DNA of 64,000 nucleotides from Leptasterias polaris (taxonomy: Eukaryota > Echinodermata > Asteroidea > Forcipulatida > Asteriidae), in contig JAZGTN010000022.1 in NCBI GenBank assembly GCA_037783415.1, forward strand, positions 8,096,001-8,160,000, given 5' to 3'. The position numbers and the translations under genes were made by a program. Shown here in pieces: positions 1 through 12,242 of this stretch. The notes below the pieces were generated by a model. It saw only the letters and a list, made by a program, of their open reading frames with translations. It did not search any database and was not told where the DNA came from. The stretch's first letter is position 1. Each line of letters starts with the position of its first letter.

Positions 1-99
1 ATTAAAGGAGAAAAAATCTGCGTTGGAAAGGGACAACATACGGAGCCTCTAAAGGGACATGGGAAGAAATTGAAATGGTAAAAGAAATGCTAACTTGTT

Positions 100-275
100 C
101 GTTACGAAATAGTAGGAAAGATGCATGAAACGTTTGTCAAATTGTATTTTTTTCGAAACCCTATCTCTAAAACCACATTCCTTAAAAGGGAGTCGTTTCT
201 GACAATGTTTTACAATAATAAACAGCTCTCCAGTGCTCTGTTTTACTAAGTAAGTTGTTATGGTCATTCAGTTTT
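100..275. repeat. Decayed copy of TTAA MITE family A
   Basis: The block around 180-262, with 'agggagtcgtttctgacaat' and then 'aacagctctcc', matches the 3' half of the MITE at 12243-12617. No clean ends remain. It lies downstream of exon 485-557, in an intron of the channel gene. Confidence 0.45.
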
Positions 276-484
276 GGAAAGGTATACCCTTACTTGTAGA
301 AAGGACATTTCAATAAAGTGGTCAAGAAATTGGCATGTTTGTCATTTTTGTATAATGACATTTTCACATGTTTTTGGAACATCATAACTATATGGGATAG
401 AATGGATGATATTATTCGGAATTCAATCGATATGTGCTAATTATTACTGGCTTTGATTTTAAAGGGCTTGAAAAAAATCATTAC

Positions 485-705
485 TTGCAAGATATCGGGC
501 AACTGCAATCCAGTCGGTTTTCTTCCCGCAAGTATTCGATTAGCTGCTTGCAAGTTTCTGTAAAAAAACAAAAACAGATATTAAACAAAAACGTACTTTT
601 GTAAATGTTGTTGCAAAAGAGTTTATAGCTCAAGAAAGTGTCCTCAAGTTCAAAAATCAATCAATGTCATTGCTTTCAACGACAACAACAACAACAACAA
701 CAACA

Positions 706-778
<73 letters not shown>

Positions 779-3700
779 TAAAAGCAGCAGCATGCAGTAA
801 GACCAGCAGCAGCAGCAGTAACAGCATCATCAGCAATAGCAGCAGCAGCAATAACATAATAATAGTGACTCACGTTGTGTTTTGTTGAGAAAGTTGCACT
901 TAGTCTTGTTCTCCAGCAGTATATCAGTCACACAATGGCACCGGTTGAACATTTCTGATTGTTCGCACTCCTTCAGACAGGATTTTCTGGAATATAAGCC
1001 CGATGCAAACACGTGGCACTTGGGATTGTAGGGTGCTCCTTTCCGCTCGATGTAAACCTGCCGGGAAGAAAATAGATTTTAAGAACATTTTAATTTTGAA
1101 AGGGGAAGGTAAAATGCAAGCGGGGCGAAAATGTTTGGGAATGATGTGGCACAAAATAAATCAACCTTTAATAAACCTTAGGCCACTAAACATTTTAATG
1201 TACTGATACAATAAGGATCGAGGTATAAATCCACCTAAACACCGTTAACAAAAATGTATTACTTAGTTTTTTTCAAAGGTAGTAAAAAAAAATGCATTTA
1301 AGTAAAACCCTTATTTTGAACCATTCTGACACTGAACTATTAAACAAAAGTTGACAACCAATAAATAAGTGATCAATCGCAGAGCTCAGTTACGTAACTG
1401 GTCATACATCGTGTCAAAGGTTAAGAATCCGATTTAGTATAACTTTTCAGGATCAGCTGCACCAGATAGAGATGGATGCAATGGTGGGACTTTTCATGCG
1501 TTGAAAGATGGAATGTACCATTCATCGAGGCGAAGCGGAGGGGAATGGTACGAAGCTGTCTGAGGGACATGGTGAAAAACATATTCCTTCTTTCTGAAAA
1601 CCCGTTGGTACGATCAACTTCTATCTCGTAGGCCTTCGTACGACTTATATCTCGCCCGTACCACTCCTAACTCGCCCGTACCACTTCTATCTCGCCCGTA
1701 CCACTTCCTTCTCGCCCGTACCACTTCTATCTCGCCCGCACCATTTCTATCTCACCTGTACCACTTCTATCTACGGGCCTACGGGCAAGATAGAAGTGGT
1801 ACGGGCAAGAAGGAAGTGGTACGGGCGAGATAGAAGTAAGACATGTACGAGATAGAAGTGGTACGGGGCGAGATAGAAATGGTACGGGCGAGATGGAAGT
1901 GGTACGGGCGAGATAGAAGTGGTCACGGGCGAGATAGAATTGGTCACGGGCGAGATAGAAGTGGTACAAGCGAGATAGAAATGGTATGGGCGAGAAGGAA
2001 CTGGTACGGGCGAAATAGAAGTGGTACGGGCGAGATAGAAGTCGTACGAAGGCCTACGAGATAGAAGTCGACCGTACCAACGGGTTTTCAGAAAGAAGGA
2101 AGATGTTTTTCACCATGTCCCTTAGACAGCTTCGTAGAATGGAACATTCCATCTTTCAATGATGCAAAAAAGTCCCCCATTGCACGAATGCAAAACATTA
2201 ATTGTTTGTTTTATATACAAGCAACAATCAACAAAATGTACAATACTGTGTTCTGGCACCCACTATGAGGGCGTTTTGAACTGCTGTGTTAAACACGTGA
2301 CACGTGGGTGCAAGTGGTGTGGTCTTGCGTGCAATAGTATAAAAGGGGGGGGGGAGATAAAATTGCACACTGAACGGTACCAAAATGCACGGTCTATATT
2401 AAACGTAGGCAACGCAATGGTTTGAATAATGATTGCCGCGTGACCAACAATCATCCAATCATGGACCTTCTTGCGTTATATAACGCCTATCCCAATATAT
2501 TAAATAATGCAAACTTAGCTCATGTACGGGGTAACAATTTAAAATAAAAAGGTGAAATCTGTTCTCTCTATTCTCCATTGCTTCTCACGTTCTCGCGCAT
2601 CAGAACTGGGCCTTTTTCTTGATAACATGTAAACCCTTATTCGGGTCATGATCTTGATTTCACAAAGAGTTAAGATTGATATGATTGATATTAACTGTTT
2701 ATTAAATCTTAACATAGGGCTAGATAGCTCGTTTGGTAGAGCGCCGGCACGTTAAACCGGAGGTCGTTGGTTCAAATCCCACTCTAGTCAATTTTTCTTT
2801 GTTCAACCCAAAATCATTTAAAAATTTACCCAGTCAGTTTCCCTTGTGGTTTATTATTTGATATCTGATATAAAAAGTCGCATCCCCTTAAGGTGATCCC
2901 CTGGCTGCCGCTTCCCAGGTTGTATCGTATACTTGGGTGTGATCCCTGGCTACACGGCAGTTTGCGGTTGAATGGCTTCTGACTGGCACCCCCCGAACAA
3001 AGATATTGACAAAATAGGGAGACCGCCAACATAGGGCTAGATAGCTCAGTTGGTAGAGCGCCGGCACGTTAAACCGGAGGTCGTTGGTTCAAATCCCACT
3101 CCAGTCAATTTTTCTTTGTTCAACCCAAAATCATTTAAAAATTTACCCAGTCAGTTTCCCTTGTGGTTTATTATTTTAAATCTTAACTGCTAAGCAAAGT
3201 GTGATGTCACTGACATCACAAATCACTATGGTAATACTGACAACTCATCTTAAGATTAATCTAGTGCTTTGTGAATTTGAATACATGGTAACTTGTCTCT
3301 GACTCAGATTATGTGTCATTTTGACCCCAAAATAGGTGTGACCCCAAGTACATGAATCTGGGTACATGGACGCGTGACCTCACTGGGTGCAGTACTCCTT
3401 GGTTTATACACGAACTGACCCGGATCCTGGTCCTGTGGGGTCAGTGTGACCCGCAATTTGTGCCAAAATGACCCGGAAATGGGTCAAAATTACACAAAAT
3501 CCGAGTTACAATCCCATTTTAAAAAACTGCTTTCCGGGACAGCTTATTCCGAGACTGGGTTTGTTCCCCATCAGACTCGGAATCCCGGTCTATTCTGACC
3601 AGGGAGTCTTTAGAGTGTAGTGCACTCCCATGAACCGATTCCAGCTGTGTTTAGCTAAAACTTATGCAGTTAAATTTTGCAATTAATTGTAAATTTCTTT

Positions 3701-6700
3701 ACCTGTCGTAGTCCGATGTTAGTTGACATACCTGGGGCTACAGTAATGCCGTCGTCTTCCGGGAACGGTGGGACATTGTGTGGGTGAATTGATACGCGTA
3801 CACCGGACTCTGGTGATAAAATGCCTACGTATTCCGGCAACTCGATGAACAATGTTAGATGAAGACCTGGAAAGTGTTGTTAAAAATGGCGAAGTTATTT
3901 AAATTCACTGTTTGTAAACAAATTAAATATGTTACCCTGGAACATGAGAGATTGCAAACAAACCATGCTACACCATGTGGCAAACAGTATTTAGAGGTCA
4001 GAGTTCGTCATTCTGTTTGACCTGGAGGTCATTTTGAAATACGTTAGACGCATGTTTCTGGAAAATTGTTCTAAATTAATATGTTCCCAGTCTTTCTTTC
4101 AAGTATTATTATTCTTGATACAAGACATTGTTAAGCGTATAACCAAGACTACCTGACAAGTTAAGTTAGTCTAAACCAACCACAGACATCGCCAGTCGGT
4201 CTACGTCTTGTACATAGTGGCAGAGGAATCCTTACACACACTATTTTCTTTTTGTACAGAAGTACCCGCCTAAAAACCTCTGAAGAGTTCCTGAATTCCA
4301 AGCATATAATACAATGACACACATTATGGTGGTGGGGGTTCTGACCACATCCCGCTAGGAACCCCATCAATAGACCGATCCATTAAGCCCCGCCTCCTTA
4401 CGAGTTGACCAATCACAGCCGCGAAACCCGATCACCATTAGTGCAAAGATCACCAAACTGCTCAAATGGTGATCAGATTTCGCGGTTGTGATTGGTCAAA
4501 GAGAAATGGGCGTGGCTTAATGGATCGGTGTATTAAATGCAAACAAGATTGTTTTGACCAAATTACTATTGAGTGTAAAAGTGTACGCATTTGCTGCTCG
4601 ATATGTGAAATGGTGTACCTCTCCTGTGTCTTCACTCTTCACTGTGGTCTAGAAATCTCAGGAATTCTTAAGAGGATTTTTATTTATTATTTATTTAATT
4701 TTTATTGTTTGGGGGTTGTGTAACTACTGTATAAACGGAAGAGTTTGTTAGTGTATAGGAACATTTTGGGGTTGTCCCTCTGCCCCCTTATCGGGCATGG
4801 TATAAGAGCCTGAGAGGGCAAAATACCCGGAGCTCTTTTTGGTATTCTAAGACTAAAGTATTCAGTAACTGAGTCCACTCACCATACTGTGCCCCAGAGT
4901 GTGTGGTTTTGTTCTCCAAGAGTTTTGATCCGTAGTTGAATGTGAAGCAATTCCCATACTCCTTGTTTTGAAATTCGTGGAAATCCCTTAAAATAAACGT
5001 AAACAATCCATCAACGACTATTATTAATAGTTGGTGAATATATTTGCAAATATCATGCAAACATTGGATGCATTTGAGTGCAATGTCGCTCACGAGGCGA
5101 AGCCGAGGGAAATGGAACCAGATTTCACAGAGGAATTATATTCAGTGACAATGCACGAACAAAATCAATTCAATATAGAAAGCACACGTAGATCCGTGTC
5201 TTTTGAAATGTTTTCACAATAAACACAAAAAGACACGTAAACTCGTTTACTCCACACTCTTAAAAAAACTGTAAAAACAAAAACAAATTCTAAACAACTT
5301 TGACGACTCCAGGAACACCCAACCTTGTCTGCCGTTGACACGAAACTACCTCGTTTGGACAAAACGGGCAGGGAACGATTAATTTGGGAATGACGCCACA
5401 AAGCGTCCAATATATCTATATTGGACTACAATATTAAAGTTTGGAGCATCGACGCGTCAATGCAACTACATGGCAAAATAGAGAATGACACGTGACGCCT
5501 GTTCCACCAATCAAAATGACAAGAGTGTGTGGTTATGCAAGCTGCAAGTGTTAACTGGGTAAGTCTTTAAAAAAAAAAAAATTTGAACAAACAAACATTT
5601 ACTAGAGCGGGACTTGAACCTGCGACATCCGGATAAACGTGCCGGCGCTTTCAATTGAGATATCAAGGTCTATGCCCTCTTGCCAACGCAAGAGGGCGTG
5701 GGCACCAATGTGGGGAGGGGGGGTGACACGAATTATGCTGCCAATTATATATTTGAACATAAAAATAACATTTATTGACTGACTTGGTAGTGGCTAAAAG
5801 CCTGACGCTCTGTGCGTGTCGAAGGCAGTGTCCGAATCGGCAGCTGTGGCTTCGGCTGTGGCTGTGCTAACAGCAGCCTCTACTTCAACGCGTGTTAACG
5901 GGGTGATTCAGCCGCAGCCACACTCAGCTATAGCCGCTATTAATTCCGACAGGCCCAAAGTCATTGGACTCTCTCACAATGCCCATTAATGGTATTCTGG
6001 GCAGTCGTTATGATCATACGTTTTTTGTTTTTGTGGACGTGTTTTAATATAGATTGTCATCCACGTAGTAGTCGCCACGTTGTAGTTGCCATGTAGGCCT
6101 ATAGTAGTAGTCGTCATAAGTCGTCACGGCCATGTCGGTCTTGTTAATGCCACATAATTCAGCTTTGTGCTGCTAATTGGTAATTTAAATAAAAAACAAA
6201 GAAAAAGAAAAAACGAAGGTAAAAATTAAATTGGTTTGCGTAAAAGCTAGCAGATTGTGTCTTTTTCAAAATGTAATGAAATGTCATGTTGCAGTGGTGA
6301 CTAACCACGCGTTTTCATTAGCGAGGGGGGAGCAAACGGGAAAAAGAAAAGTTGGGCTATATGATTGTGTCGAATCATTCATTTGTAAATTTTCCCGATC
6401 TCAAGGGGGCAAGGGGGACACGCAAGGGCGTCGATGGGTGGGGGACGGGGGGGACATGTCCCCCCACTTTTTAGACTGGGGGGACAGCATATCAGATGTC
6501 CCCCCCACTTTTTGATTGACTGTTCATTAGAAATATGCAACAAAATATAAAAATACACACTATTTTCTTGATTTAATATTTCATTACAATTTTTGTTCAA
6601 ATAAAAGAATAGCGAACAAACGGTGAAATAATTTCTTAATTTTCATTTTTTTTTTCTGATGGACCACGCGCCGAATGATATTTTGGGCCTATTTCCGTTT

Positions 6701-8911
6701 CTATAATACAGACAATAGACGACAAGTTTCGTCCAAGACATGAACGCCAAAATCCCACTTACATACCTTGTTAGCATTCAAGTTATGATGCGTCATTTGT
6801 GTATGCTATAATGTACGGTACACATCCCTCCACAAAGGAAGTCTGTGTGTGTGCGCGCACGTGCAAATGTGTTACATTTTGTTACAATCGCAAAACGCAC
6901 AAAATGTAGTAAAATCCAGTTTTTGCCATGACAGACAAGCCTTGTCGAAGAAGCAGTATTTTGTTTTTTCGAAGAACTTCAAGCTGACACACGATAAACG
7001 CCGGACTAAAGCTTTAATCTCCATACATGATTATCCATCAACAAGGGAAGACATTTTATAAATATTTAACCTAAAGCTTTTTGAACATTTTGAGTGCGTT
7101 CCGGTCCTACTATTTTCTTTGCGTGTCATTCTCTAAATACACTCTGTATGTATGATTCATAATTACCATAAAAATGTTTGTTGTGGTCACATGGTCTGTT
7201 TGCACAAAACTACACGTATGATGTCACCGTTCCCTTTACACAAATTAAATGTACAAGTAATGGTGTGGGGTGCAAATAATGTAAGATGTATTTTTTCAAG
7301 ACTTGCTCGCCCGTCCCCCCTACTTTTCAGTAGCGATCGACGCCCTTGGGGACACGGAGGGGGTTGTAAGGGTTTTGAGTGGGGGAAAAAACTCTCGCCC
7401 CTGACTTCCTCTGGTTATGACACTGTCCATCAGTTGTACACAGATAAGTGTTTCTTTGGGTGCCTTTTACAGAAAGAATTAATTTACAACATTGTGAAGA
7501 GACACACAATTGTTATTTTTCTGATTATAGTTTATTGTCCCCACTCAATTCAACTTACTCGTAACTGCACTTTTTCTTGTCGTATGTACACTGGAGAATA
7601 AGCTCTTCAGCTTCATGTCCGAGATCCCTCAACTCAGCACGGGTAGGGTTGACCATCTCTAAGAAATCACTGTAATCCGCAGACTGGGACCGTTTATAAA
7701 ACTCTGCCCAGTCATTGGGATCACTCATGTCGCCCCAGTCGTAAAATTGCTCGTAATGAAACTCAAAGTTATCTTCTACTTGGTCAAGTCCTTCATCCCA
7801 TTCATGCTGGACCCAGGAACCAAACGCAGCGAGTTCCTCTCCGCCCATACCAAATATGTCTGCACTGGTTCCCGCCGTGCCGCCGCTGGTATCCCGTATG
7901 TTTCGCAATGAACGCTTCTTCCGACGTTTGGTCCCCGATTCTCCTCCCTCGGTGGTACTCTGAATCTGCGCGGTAGAACCGAATAGTTGGGTGGTTCCGG
8001 ACTGTGCCAGGGTTGTAGTAGACAAATCACCAGCTGTTGTAGGTGATGATGTGGTTTGCGCAATCGATGACGTCATCTCTGACGTTGTTTGTTGATTTGT
8101 CCCCGAACCGTTTGTGGACGCGTCAACTATGATAGACGTGAACGAAGAGGCAGTTGATTGGTTAGAACTAGACGTGGCATCCTCGGTTGCATTTGTTTGT
8201 GCATTCAGCAAAGCCTCTGATGTGCTTTCATTCGCTGTCACAACACTAGAGTTTACCGAGGTGTCAAAATCGGTTTCAAAGATCACGGCATCTGCTGTAC
8301 CTGAGCCGGTCATTTCTGCTTCATTGGTCCCAATCGAAGTTCCATCGTTGGTAACCGCATCACTGATGTTCCACGGCTGATTCTGCTGATTTCCAGATCC
8401 GTACTCCTCCATATACTCCTCCAACCACGTAGGGTCCCAGTCAAAAAACCACGCGTAATCGGTAGTGCCGTCGTCCCCCGTCATTCCCCCATCCATGTGA
8501 ATCAGGCCTTCGAAGCGGGTATCAACGAGCTTCGATCGTCGGAACCGGTTCATATTACAGATGGTTACCGAAGGAAAATGCAGATCGGGGGCCGTCTCCA
8601 GCTTCACTTTAGTAGTGGATGGATACCCAAAGTACTCAATAAGAACAAGGGTTGCCTGAAAGCAGAAGAGACCGAGCATGGTGAGAAACACGGCTAGCCA
8701 GAAGATCTTAGTCAAGACGCGCTTGGAGCGTGTTATAGCCGGTACGCCATGAGCGGTGGTGTTCTCACCGAATGCCCTCAATATATCGCCCAGGTTGAGC
8801 CGTCGTTTGACTGGCTTGGGTACCTCCTGACGGGCTGGCGAAGGAGATCGTCGCTTCCTCGGGATCGGAGGAGCTCCCCATGAACTCGCAAATGTGGTCT
8901 CAGTGTTTGGT
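485..8911 (-). CDS. DEG/ENaC-family sodium channel, five exons, partial at both ends
   Basis: Amiloride-sensitive sodium channel family: plasma-membrane trimeric cation channel subunit. Exons (minus strand): 8911-7559, 4986-4883, 3866-3703, 1057-874, 557-485. Each has AG acceptor and GT donor, and codon phase matches at every junction. The first exon shows the cytoplasmic GENTTAHGVPAI motif, one membrane span (KIFWLAVFLTMLGLFCFQAT), then FPSVTICNMNRFRRSK. It ends CSY, and the next exon continues EDF and YGNCFTFN, a family signature across a splice junction. Exon 3 has PFPEDDGI and PGMSTNIGLR. Exons 4 and 5 carry the cysteine-rich wrist and finger (CLKEC, CHC, CSCPISC). The second membrane span is missing because the gene leaves the window at the left. 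An upstream exon with the start codon is expected above 8911, because this exon begins in mid-codon after a clear polypyrimidine acceptor. The ATG at 8964 would read through that acceptor and is probably not used. The long first exon is odd: it adds a Ser/Thr/Asn-rich insertion ending in KRRKKRS. Confidence 0.9.
681..860. repeat. Compound trinucleotide microsatellite (CAA/CGA/CAG type)
   Basis: Runs of ACA, then ACG, then ACAGCA, then AGC follow one another in about 180 bases. It sits in a channel intron, starting about ten bases from the splice donor at 873. All reading frames through it stay open, but these are low-complexity artefacts rather than genes. Confidence 0.9.
1477..2184. mobile_element. 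Foldback element with 20-bp tandem units in its arms
   Basis: About 708 bp that fold almost completely on themselves. The outer ends are inverted: 'tgcaatggtgggactttt' on the left against 'aaaagtcccccattgca' on the right. Inside come unique arm sequences ('gaaaacccgttggtac' against 'gtaccaacgggttttc'), then tandem 20-bp units of the type 'gtaccacttctatctcgccc' on the left and their reverse complement on the right, meeting near 1775. There is no coding capacity. The structure is that of foldback (FB/Galileo-like) elements. I see no clear target duplication, so the superfamily is open. It lies in a channel intron. Confidence 0.85.
2711..2859 (+). repeat. tRNA-derived SINE, family T1, copy 1
   Basis: The tRNA-like head has a D-arm (GATAGCTC..TGGTAGAGC), an anticodon-like loop and a B-box (GGTTCAAATCCC). 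It is followed by a conserved non-tRNA tail ('caacccaaaatcattt', 'cagtcagtttcccttgtgg') shared with copies at 2988 and 10640. The anticodon loop lacks T33 and the anticodon stem has a mismatch, so this is a retroposon and not a tRNA gene. Confidence 0.8.
2988..3174 (+). repeat. tRNA-derived SINE, family T1, copy 2
   Basis: Nearly identical to the copy 300 bp upstream in both the tRNA-like head and the tail. It includes a longer leader ('gaacaaagatattgacaaaa') that also precedes the reverse-strand copy near 29.4 kb. Confidence 0.8.
3395..3625. repeat. Dispersed 'tgacccgg' repeat, copy 1
   Basis: Contains 'gtcagtgtgacccg', 'tgacccggaaatgggtca' and an end 'gggagtctttagagtg'. It matches blocks at 29578-29735 and 43852-44072. 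No coding sequence is seen. Probably an old non-autonomous element. Confidence 0.6.
4371..4532. mobile_element. Palindromic MITE, family P, copy 1
   Basis: About 162 bp, mostly an imperfect palindrome with ends 'accgatccattaagc' and 'gcttaatggatcggt' flanked by TA. Its reverse-oriented twin is at 38762-38923. The small size, inverted ends and TA flanks fit a mariner-like or similar MITE. Confidence 0.8.
5585..5690 (-). repeat. tRNA-derived SINE, family T1, reverse copy
   Basis: Read on the minus strand it has the T1 head (GATATCTCAATTGAAAGCGC...GGTTCAAGTCCCGCTCTAGT) followed by AT-rich sequence. It is more diverged than the copies at 2.7 and 3.0 kb. Confidence 0.6.
5691..7558. other. Intronic stretch without a recognisable gene
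   Basis: This is the 3' part of intron 1 of the channel gene. It holds a GCTGTGGC-rich imperfect repeat at about 5815-5960 and G/C homopolymer palindromes at about 6440-6510 (runs of seven G and C around 'gggacatgtccc'). A related 'cgcccttgggg' block lies near 7340. Open frames here have no family match and no splice support. Confidence 0.5.
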
Positions 8912-9264
8912 CTAAAGAAACAAAAAGAGGGGTGCTGAGTTAGCACCGTACACGCACTGTTCAATGATTTTAAAGTCTTTAAAACACATTACCTTCAAGT
9001 CGCGTAACATTTGGAATTACTCATTATCCTTTTAAAGCACTCAAACACCTGCAGTGTTTTTTAATTAGTGAGTGGTGATTAAACAACATAAATTTGCCTC
9101 CTGAAATACAACTGAACGGAACATACGGTCCGCCATTTTGTGGAGTAAAAAAATTGGTTCTACAAAATAGCGAACCGAGTTCTGGTGTATTTGATTTGTG
9201 AATCCTTATATTCTACCTTTAAAATTTCTTTCCAACCACATTCATTTCAAAACCGCACGCTTTA
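8912..9264. other. Sequence upstream of the first visible channel exon
   Basis: The missing 5' exon of the channel gene could lie here or further up, but I could not find an ATG exon with a donor in the required phase. Confidence 0.4.
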
Positions 9265-9494
9265 TATAGATAGTTCCCAGTAGACGCCATCTTTACGGGC
9301 AAATCGCATTTTGGCTTGCAGGCGCGTCAAGCGCTCAAATTATTAACGCAGCCGCGTCGTTTACTAACCAATCACGCAATTAGTTTTGTGAAATGTGCGC
9401 GTGCTGCACGCCGTTCTCACGCGTAACGCATGACTGTGTGTTCCAAATTGCCCGTAAAGATGGCCTATTTACGTCATATTGCAACCTATCTATA
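9265..9494. mobile_element. MITE with TATAGATAG ends
   Basis: The left end 'tatagatag' with inner 'gccatctttacgggcaa' is mirrored by 'ttgcccgtaaagatggc' and 'ctatctata' on the right, about 230 bp in all. The interior is CpG-rich (repeated GCGC and ACGC) and carries no open frame. Confidence 0.75.
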
Positions 9495-9759
9495 GCCCAA
9501 AGCGCCCAATCCGAAGGCAGGTTGCCCATTAAATACATGCATTGCCATGTTGACTTAAATATAGCTATTTAGCTTTAGTTGAGGAATTTGCCAACTTGAA
9601 TTCAAACGAAAAAGTATGAAAAATCGTCTACTTAGTTTGCTAAAAGATACAATGTAGTATTTCATGCATTGAGCGTGGCATGCGTGAAATTATCTGTTTA
9701 GTCGAAACATTTAGTCGAAACAGCTATTATTTTCGTCAAGTTTTGTATTTGTTTTTCTT

Positions 9760-10260
9760 TCATATCAGAGGAAGGATCTTGTGGATTTACAATATTTCTA
9801 TCCAACCCATAACAAGCTTACCAGATCAAGTTGTTCTTTAACGTTTGCTTCAAATATTGTGTCCTTAATGCCTATAATGCCTTAGGCCCCCCTATAAGAA
9901 CAATACAAGTCTGACCGCGTACGTTGAAAATGGGGTATGAATGATTAAAATGTATGGTATAATGCTCATCAATGCTTGCCAATATGCATGGTTCGGTAAT
10001 CAGCCATTATGAACACAATGCAGCTATTACTAAAATATATTGAAAAGGGATTTGAAATTCAAATATTCTCTGTATTCAGATTTTTTGTTTTTGTAAAAGT
10101 GGCGAAAAACAGCTTTTGGTCGCATACTTTAGCGCTGTTTGTTAGATTCTCAAAACTCCATGAAATTTATAACTCATGGGGTTACCAAGTGGTGGAAATG
10201 CCATTATTTCAACACAAGTTCTTAAAACTTAGTATCTTTTTTCATTGTCGTTTGTCTTTA
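9760..10260. repeat. Direct-repeat block F, first copy
   Basis: Shares ordered blocks with 10880-11790: 'aatgcttgccaatatgc', 'tatgaacacaatgcagct' and 'gggttaccaa.tggtggaaatg'. The 178-codon open frame starting at 10009 lies partly in it and is not conserved in the second copy, so I do not call it a gene. Confidence 0.6.
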
Positions 10261-10639
10261 TTATCCTTGTTTTTAAAAAAACCTACAGCGCTGCTATTTC
10301 TTGACGCTTCTTTTGTGTCCTTTTCAAGTGATGTTGATACTGTTCTTAGAATCTCCCTGAGGTCTATCACTCCATGGGTTACTAAAAGGTGGACATTTTG
10401 TCACTTCAACAAGCTTCCTAAAATGTGGATTCCAGTTTCAGACCCTTTGTCAACATTGATTCTCAACCCTGTTTTCAGAACAATTATCCAATTCAATGCA
10501 CCAAAATTGCTTATTATAAATAGGATGCTATTGGCAATAATGTAACAAAACATCATTGGACACACACGAGTTAAAATGTCGATAAAATATTAACCCAACA
10601 GATTCATAATGTCAGATCTGTTGTGTGTCATGATTGCTT

Positions 10640-10808
10640 CCTATAATAAGAGGGAGAACGCCAACATAGGTCTAGATAGCTCAGTTGGTAGAGCGCCGGC
10701 ACTTTAATCCGGAGGTCGTTGGTCCAAATCCCGCTCTAGTAAATTTGTCTTTGTTCAACCCAAAATCATTTTAAATTTACCCAGTCAGTTTCCCTTGTGG
10801 TTTATTAT
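10640..10808 (+). repeat. tRNA-derived SINE, family T1, copy 3
   Basis: Has the leader 'agaacgccaacatagg', the tRNA-like head with B-box 'ggtccaaatcccgc' and the same tail ending 'cccttgtggtttattat'. It sits between the two copies of direct-repeat block F. Confidence 0.8.
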
Positions 10809-10879
10809 GAATAATAAGAGTAGATGAAGTTGCAGAACCTGTGAAGTCCAAATATATGAAAAGTGTTAATACAGCACTG

Positions 10880-11790
10880 AGGAAGGAGCTTATAGATTCA
10901 TACATTTATATCAAACCCATTACAAGTTCAGCAGATCAAATGTTTTCGTCAAATAGTTTGTCTCTCATGCCTATAGACCATGTTACCTTTGTTTACATAG
11001 TGGTGACCTTGTACAATATAATGCATTTCCTGACGGCCAAGATACTACACAGGCTATATGGGAAAATTTACATTTTGTGTCATAATTTTCACATAAATTC
11101 AAAATTTACAAAAGCAACAGCTGTACAGCTTTTGAGATGTCCCCCCTTTCTTCATATCAAAAGTTGAAAAAAATCAGACAGTGCAATCTCCATAAAATAT
11201 AAGATTTGTTGTTGTCTTCCATTGAGCTGTGTACAAAATGTGCCTGCAGGAAGTCCAGGCGCTGTGGCTCTTTTGTAAACATGTGATGTCACAGGTCACA
11301 TGGTCTATTACCTAATGCCTTAAAAGAACTATAGAAGTCTGGCCTTGTACAGTAGAAGTAAAACTGAGTATGAATCATTAATGCTCATCAAACGCTTGCC
11401 AATATGCTTGGTCTGGTTATCAGCAATTATGAACACAATGCAGCTAGCTCTTTGCCTTGATAAAATATTCAGCACTTCGCAGTCATGAACAAAAGCCTGT
11501 CAGAACAGTTTGCTTATTGAAGCTTAGGATTCTTTAATAAGGAAGTCAAGCCCTTCAAATATAATAGGAAAGTATGGAAGAGGGCTGAATAGATCAACGT
11601 TATTCTCTGAATTCAGCCGTTTTTTGTCAAAGTGGGGGGAAATTGTTTTTTGGTCGGTGCTTTACTAGAGCTGTACTTGTAAATACTTAAAATCTCCATG
11701 AAGTTTATATTTTCAGGGGTTACCAAATGGTGGAAATGTCATAATTTCAACTTTTGGATCCTACTTTTAGTCCGTTATTTTTTTTTCCCT
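10880..11790. repeat. Direct-repeat block F, second copy
   Basis: Diverged second copy of the 9760-10260 block, with insertions between the shared segments. No coding sequence is seen. Confidence 0.55.
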
Positions 11791-12242
11791 TAGCCCAAGA
11801 GGCTAAAGGGGTATCATAATCATTTCTTACGGCGTCCGTCCGACGCCACTTGATGAAAAAAAATACATATTGTTTGCTTCTTTTTGTCAACAATGGACAC
11901 TGTATTCAGCTGAAACTTTCACAGGTCACTTTTATTGATAATGACCTATAAATCAGCAACAAACAATCCATATTATGCTTTTAACAATTAAATTAAAAGT
12001 CGATTGATTGAATAGTCTACACATCACAATCAAGAGATTTGCATTAACGATATCAGACATCAATTGCAAATTTTACCCCACTATAACGATGTTTTCAAAC
12101 AAGCCTTTTCCAAACGACTTCGGCTTATATAGGCTCCGACTTTGGCTCCGTCGGTATGTTCACTTTCTGCAGTGAAATTCTGAGCCCCTGCGCTGGAGCC
12201 GACACCAAAATCCGTGGTTCCGAAAACGGCCATTAAATGGAC

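Noticed and set aside
666..888. Threonine-, valine- or cysteine-rich frames over the first microsatellite
   Set aside because: Trinucleotide repeat open in all frames. The only supported coding sequence nearby is the channel exon starting at 874.
2718..2790. tRNA gene (Asn-like anticodon GTT)
   Set aside because: It lacks T33, the anticodon stem is mismatched, and the same non-tRNA tail follows in several copies, so it is a SINE head.
7152..7601. 149-codon plus-strand frame overlapping the channel exon end
   Set aside because: Composition and lack of motifs. The minus strand here is clearly the intron and donor of the channel gene.
10009..10545. 178-codon plus-strand open frame
   Set aside because: Phe/Leu-rich, low-complexity, not conserved in the second copy of the surrounding direct repeat, and no family match.
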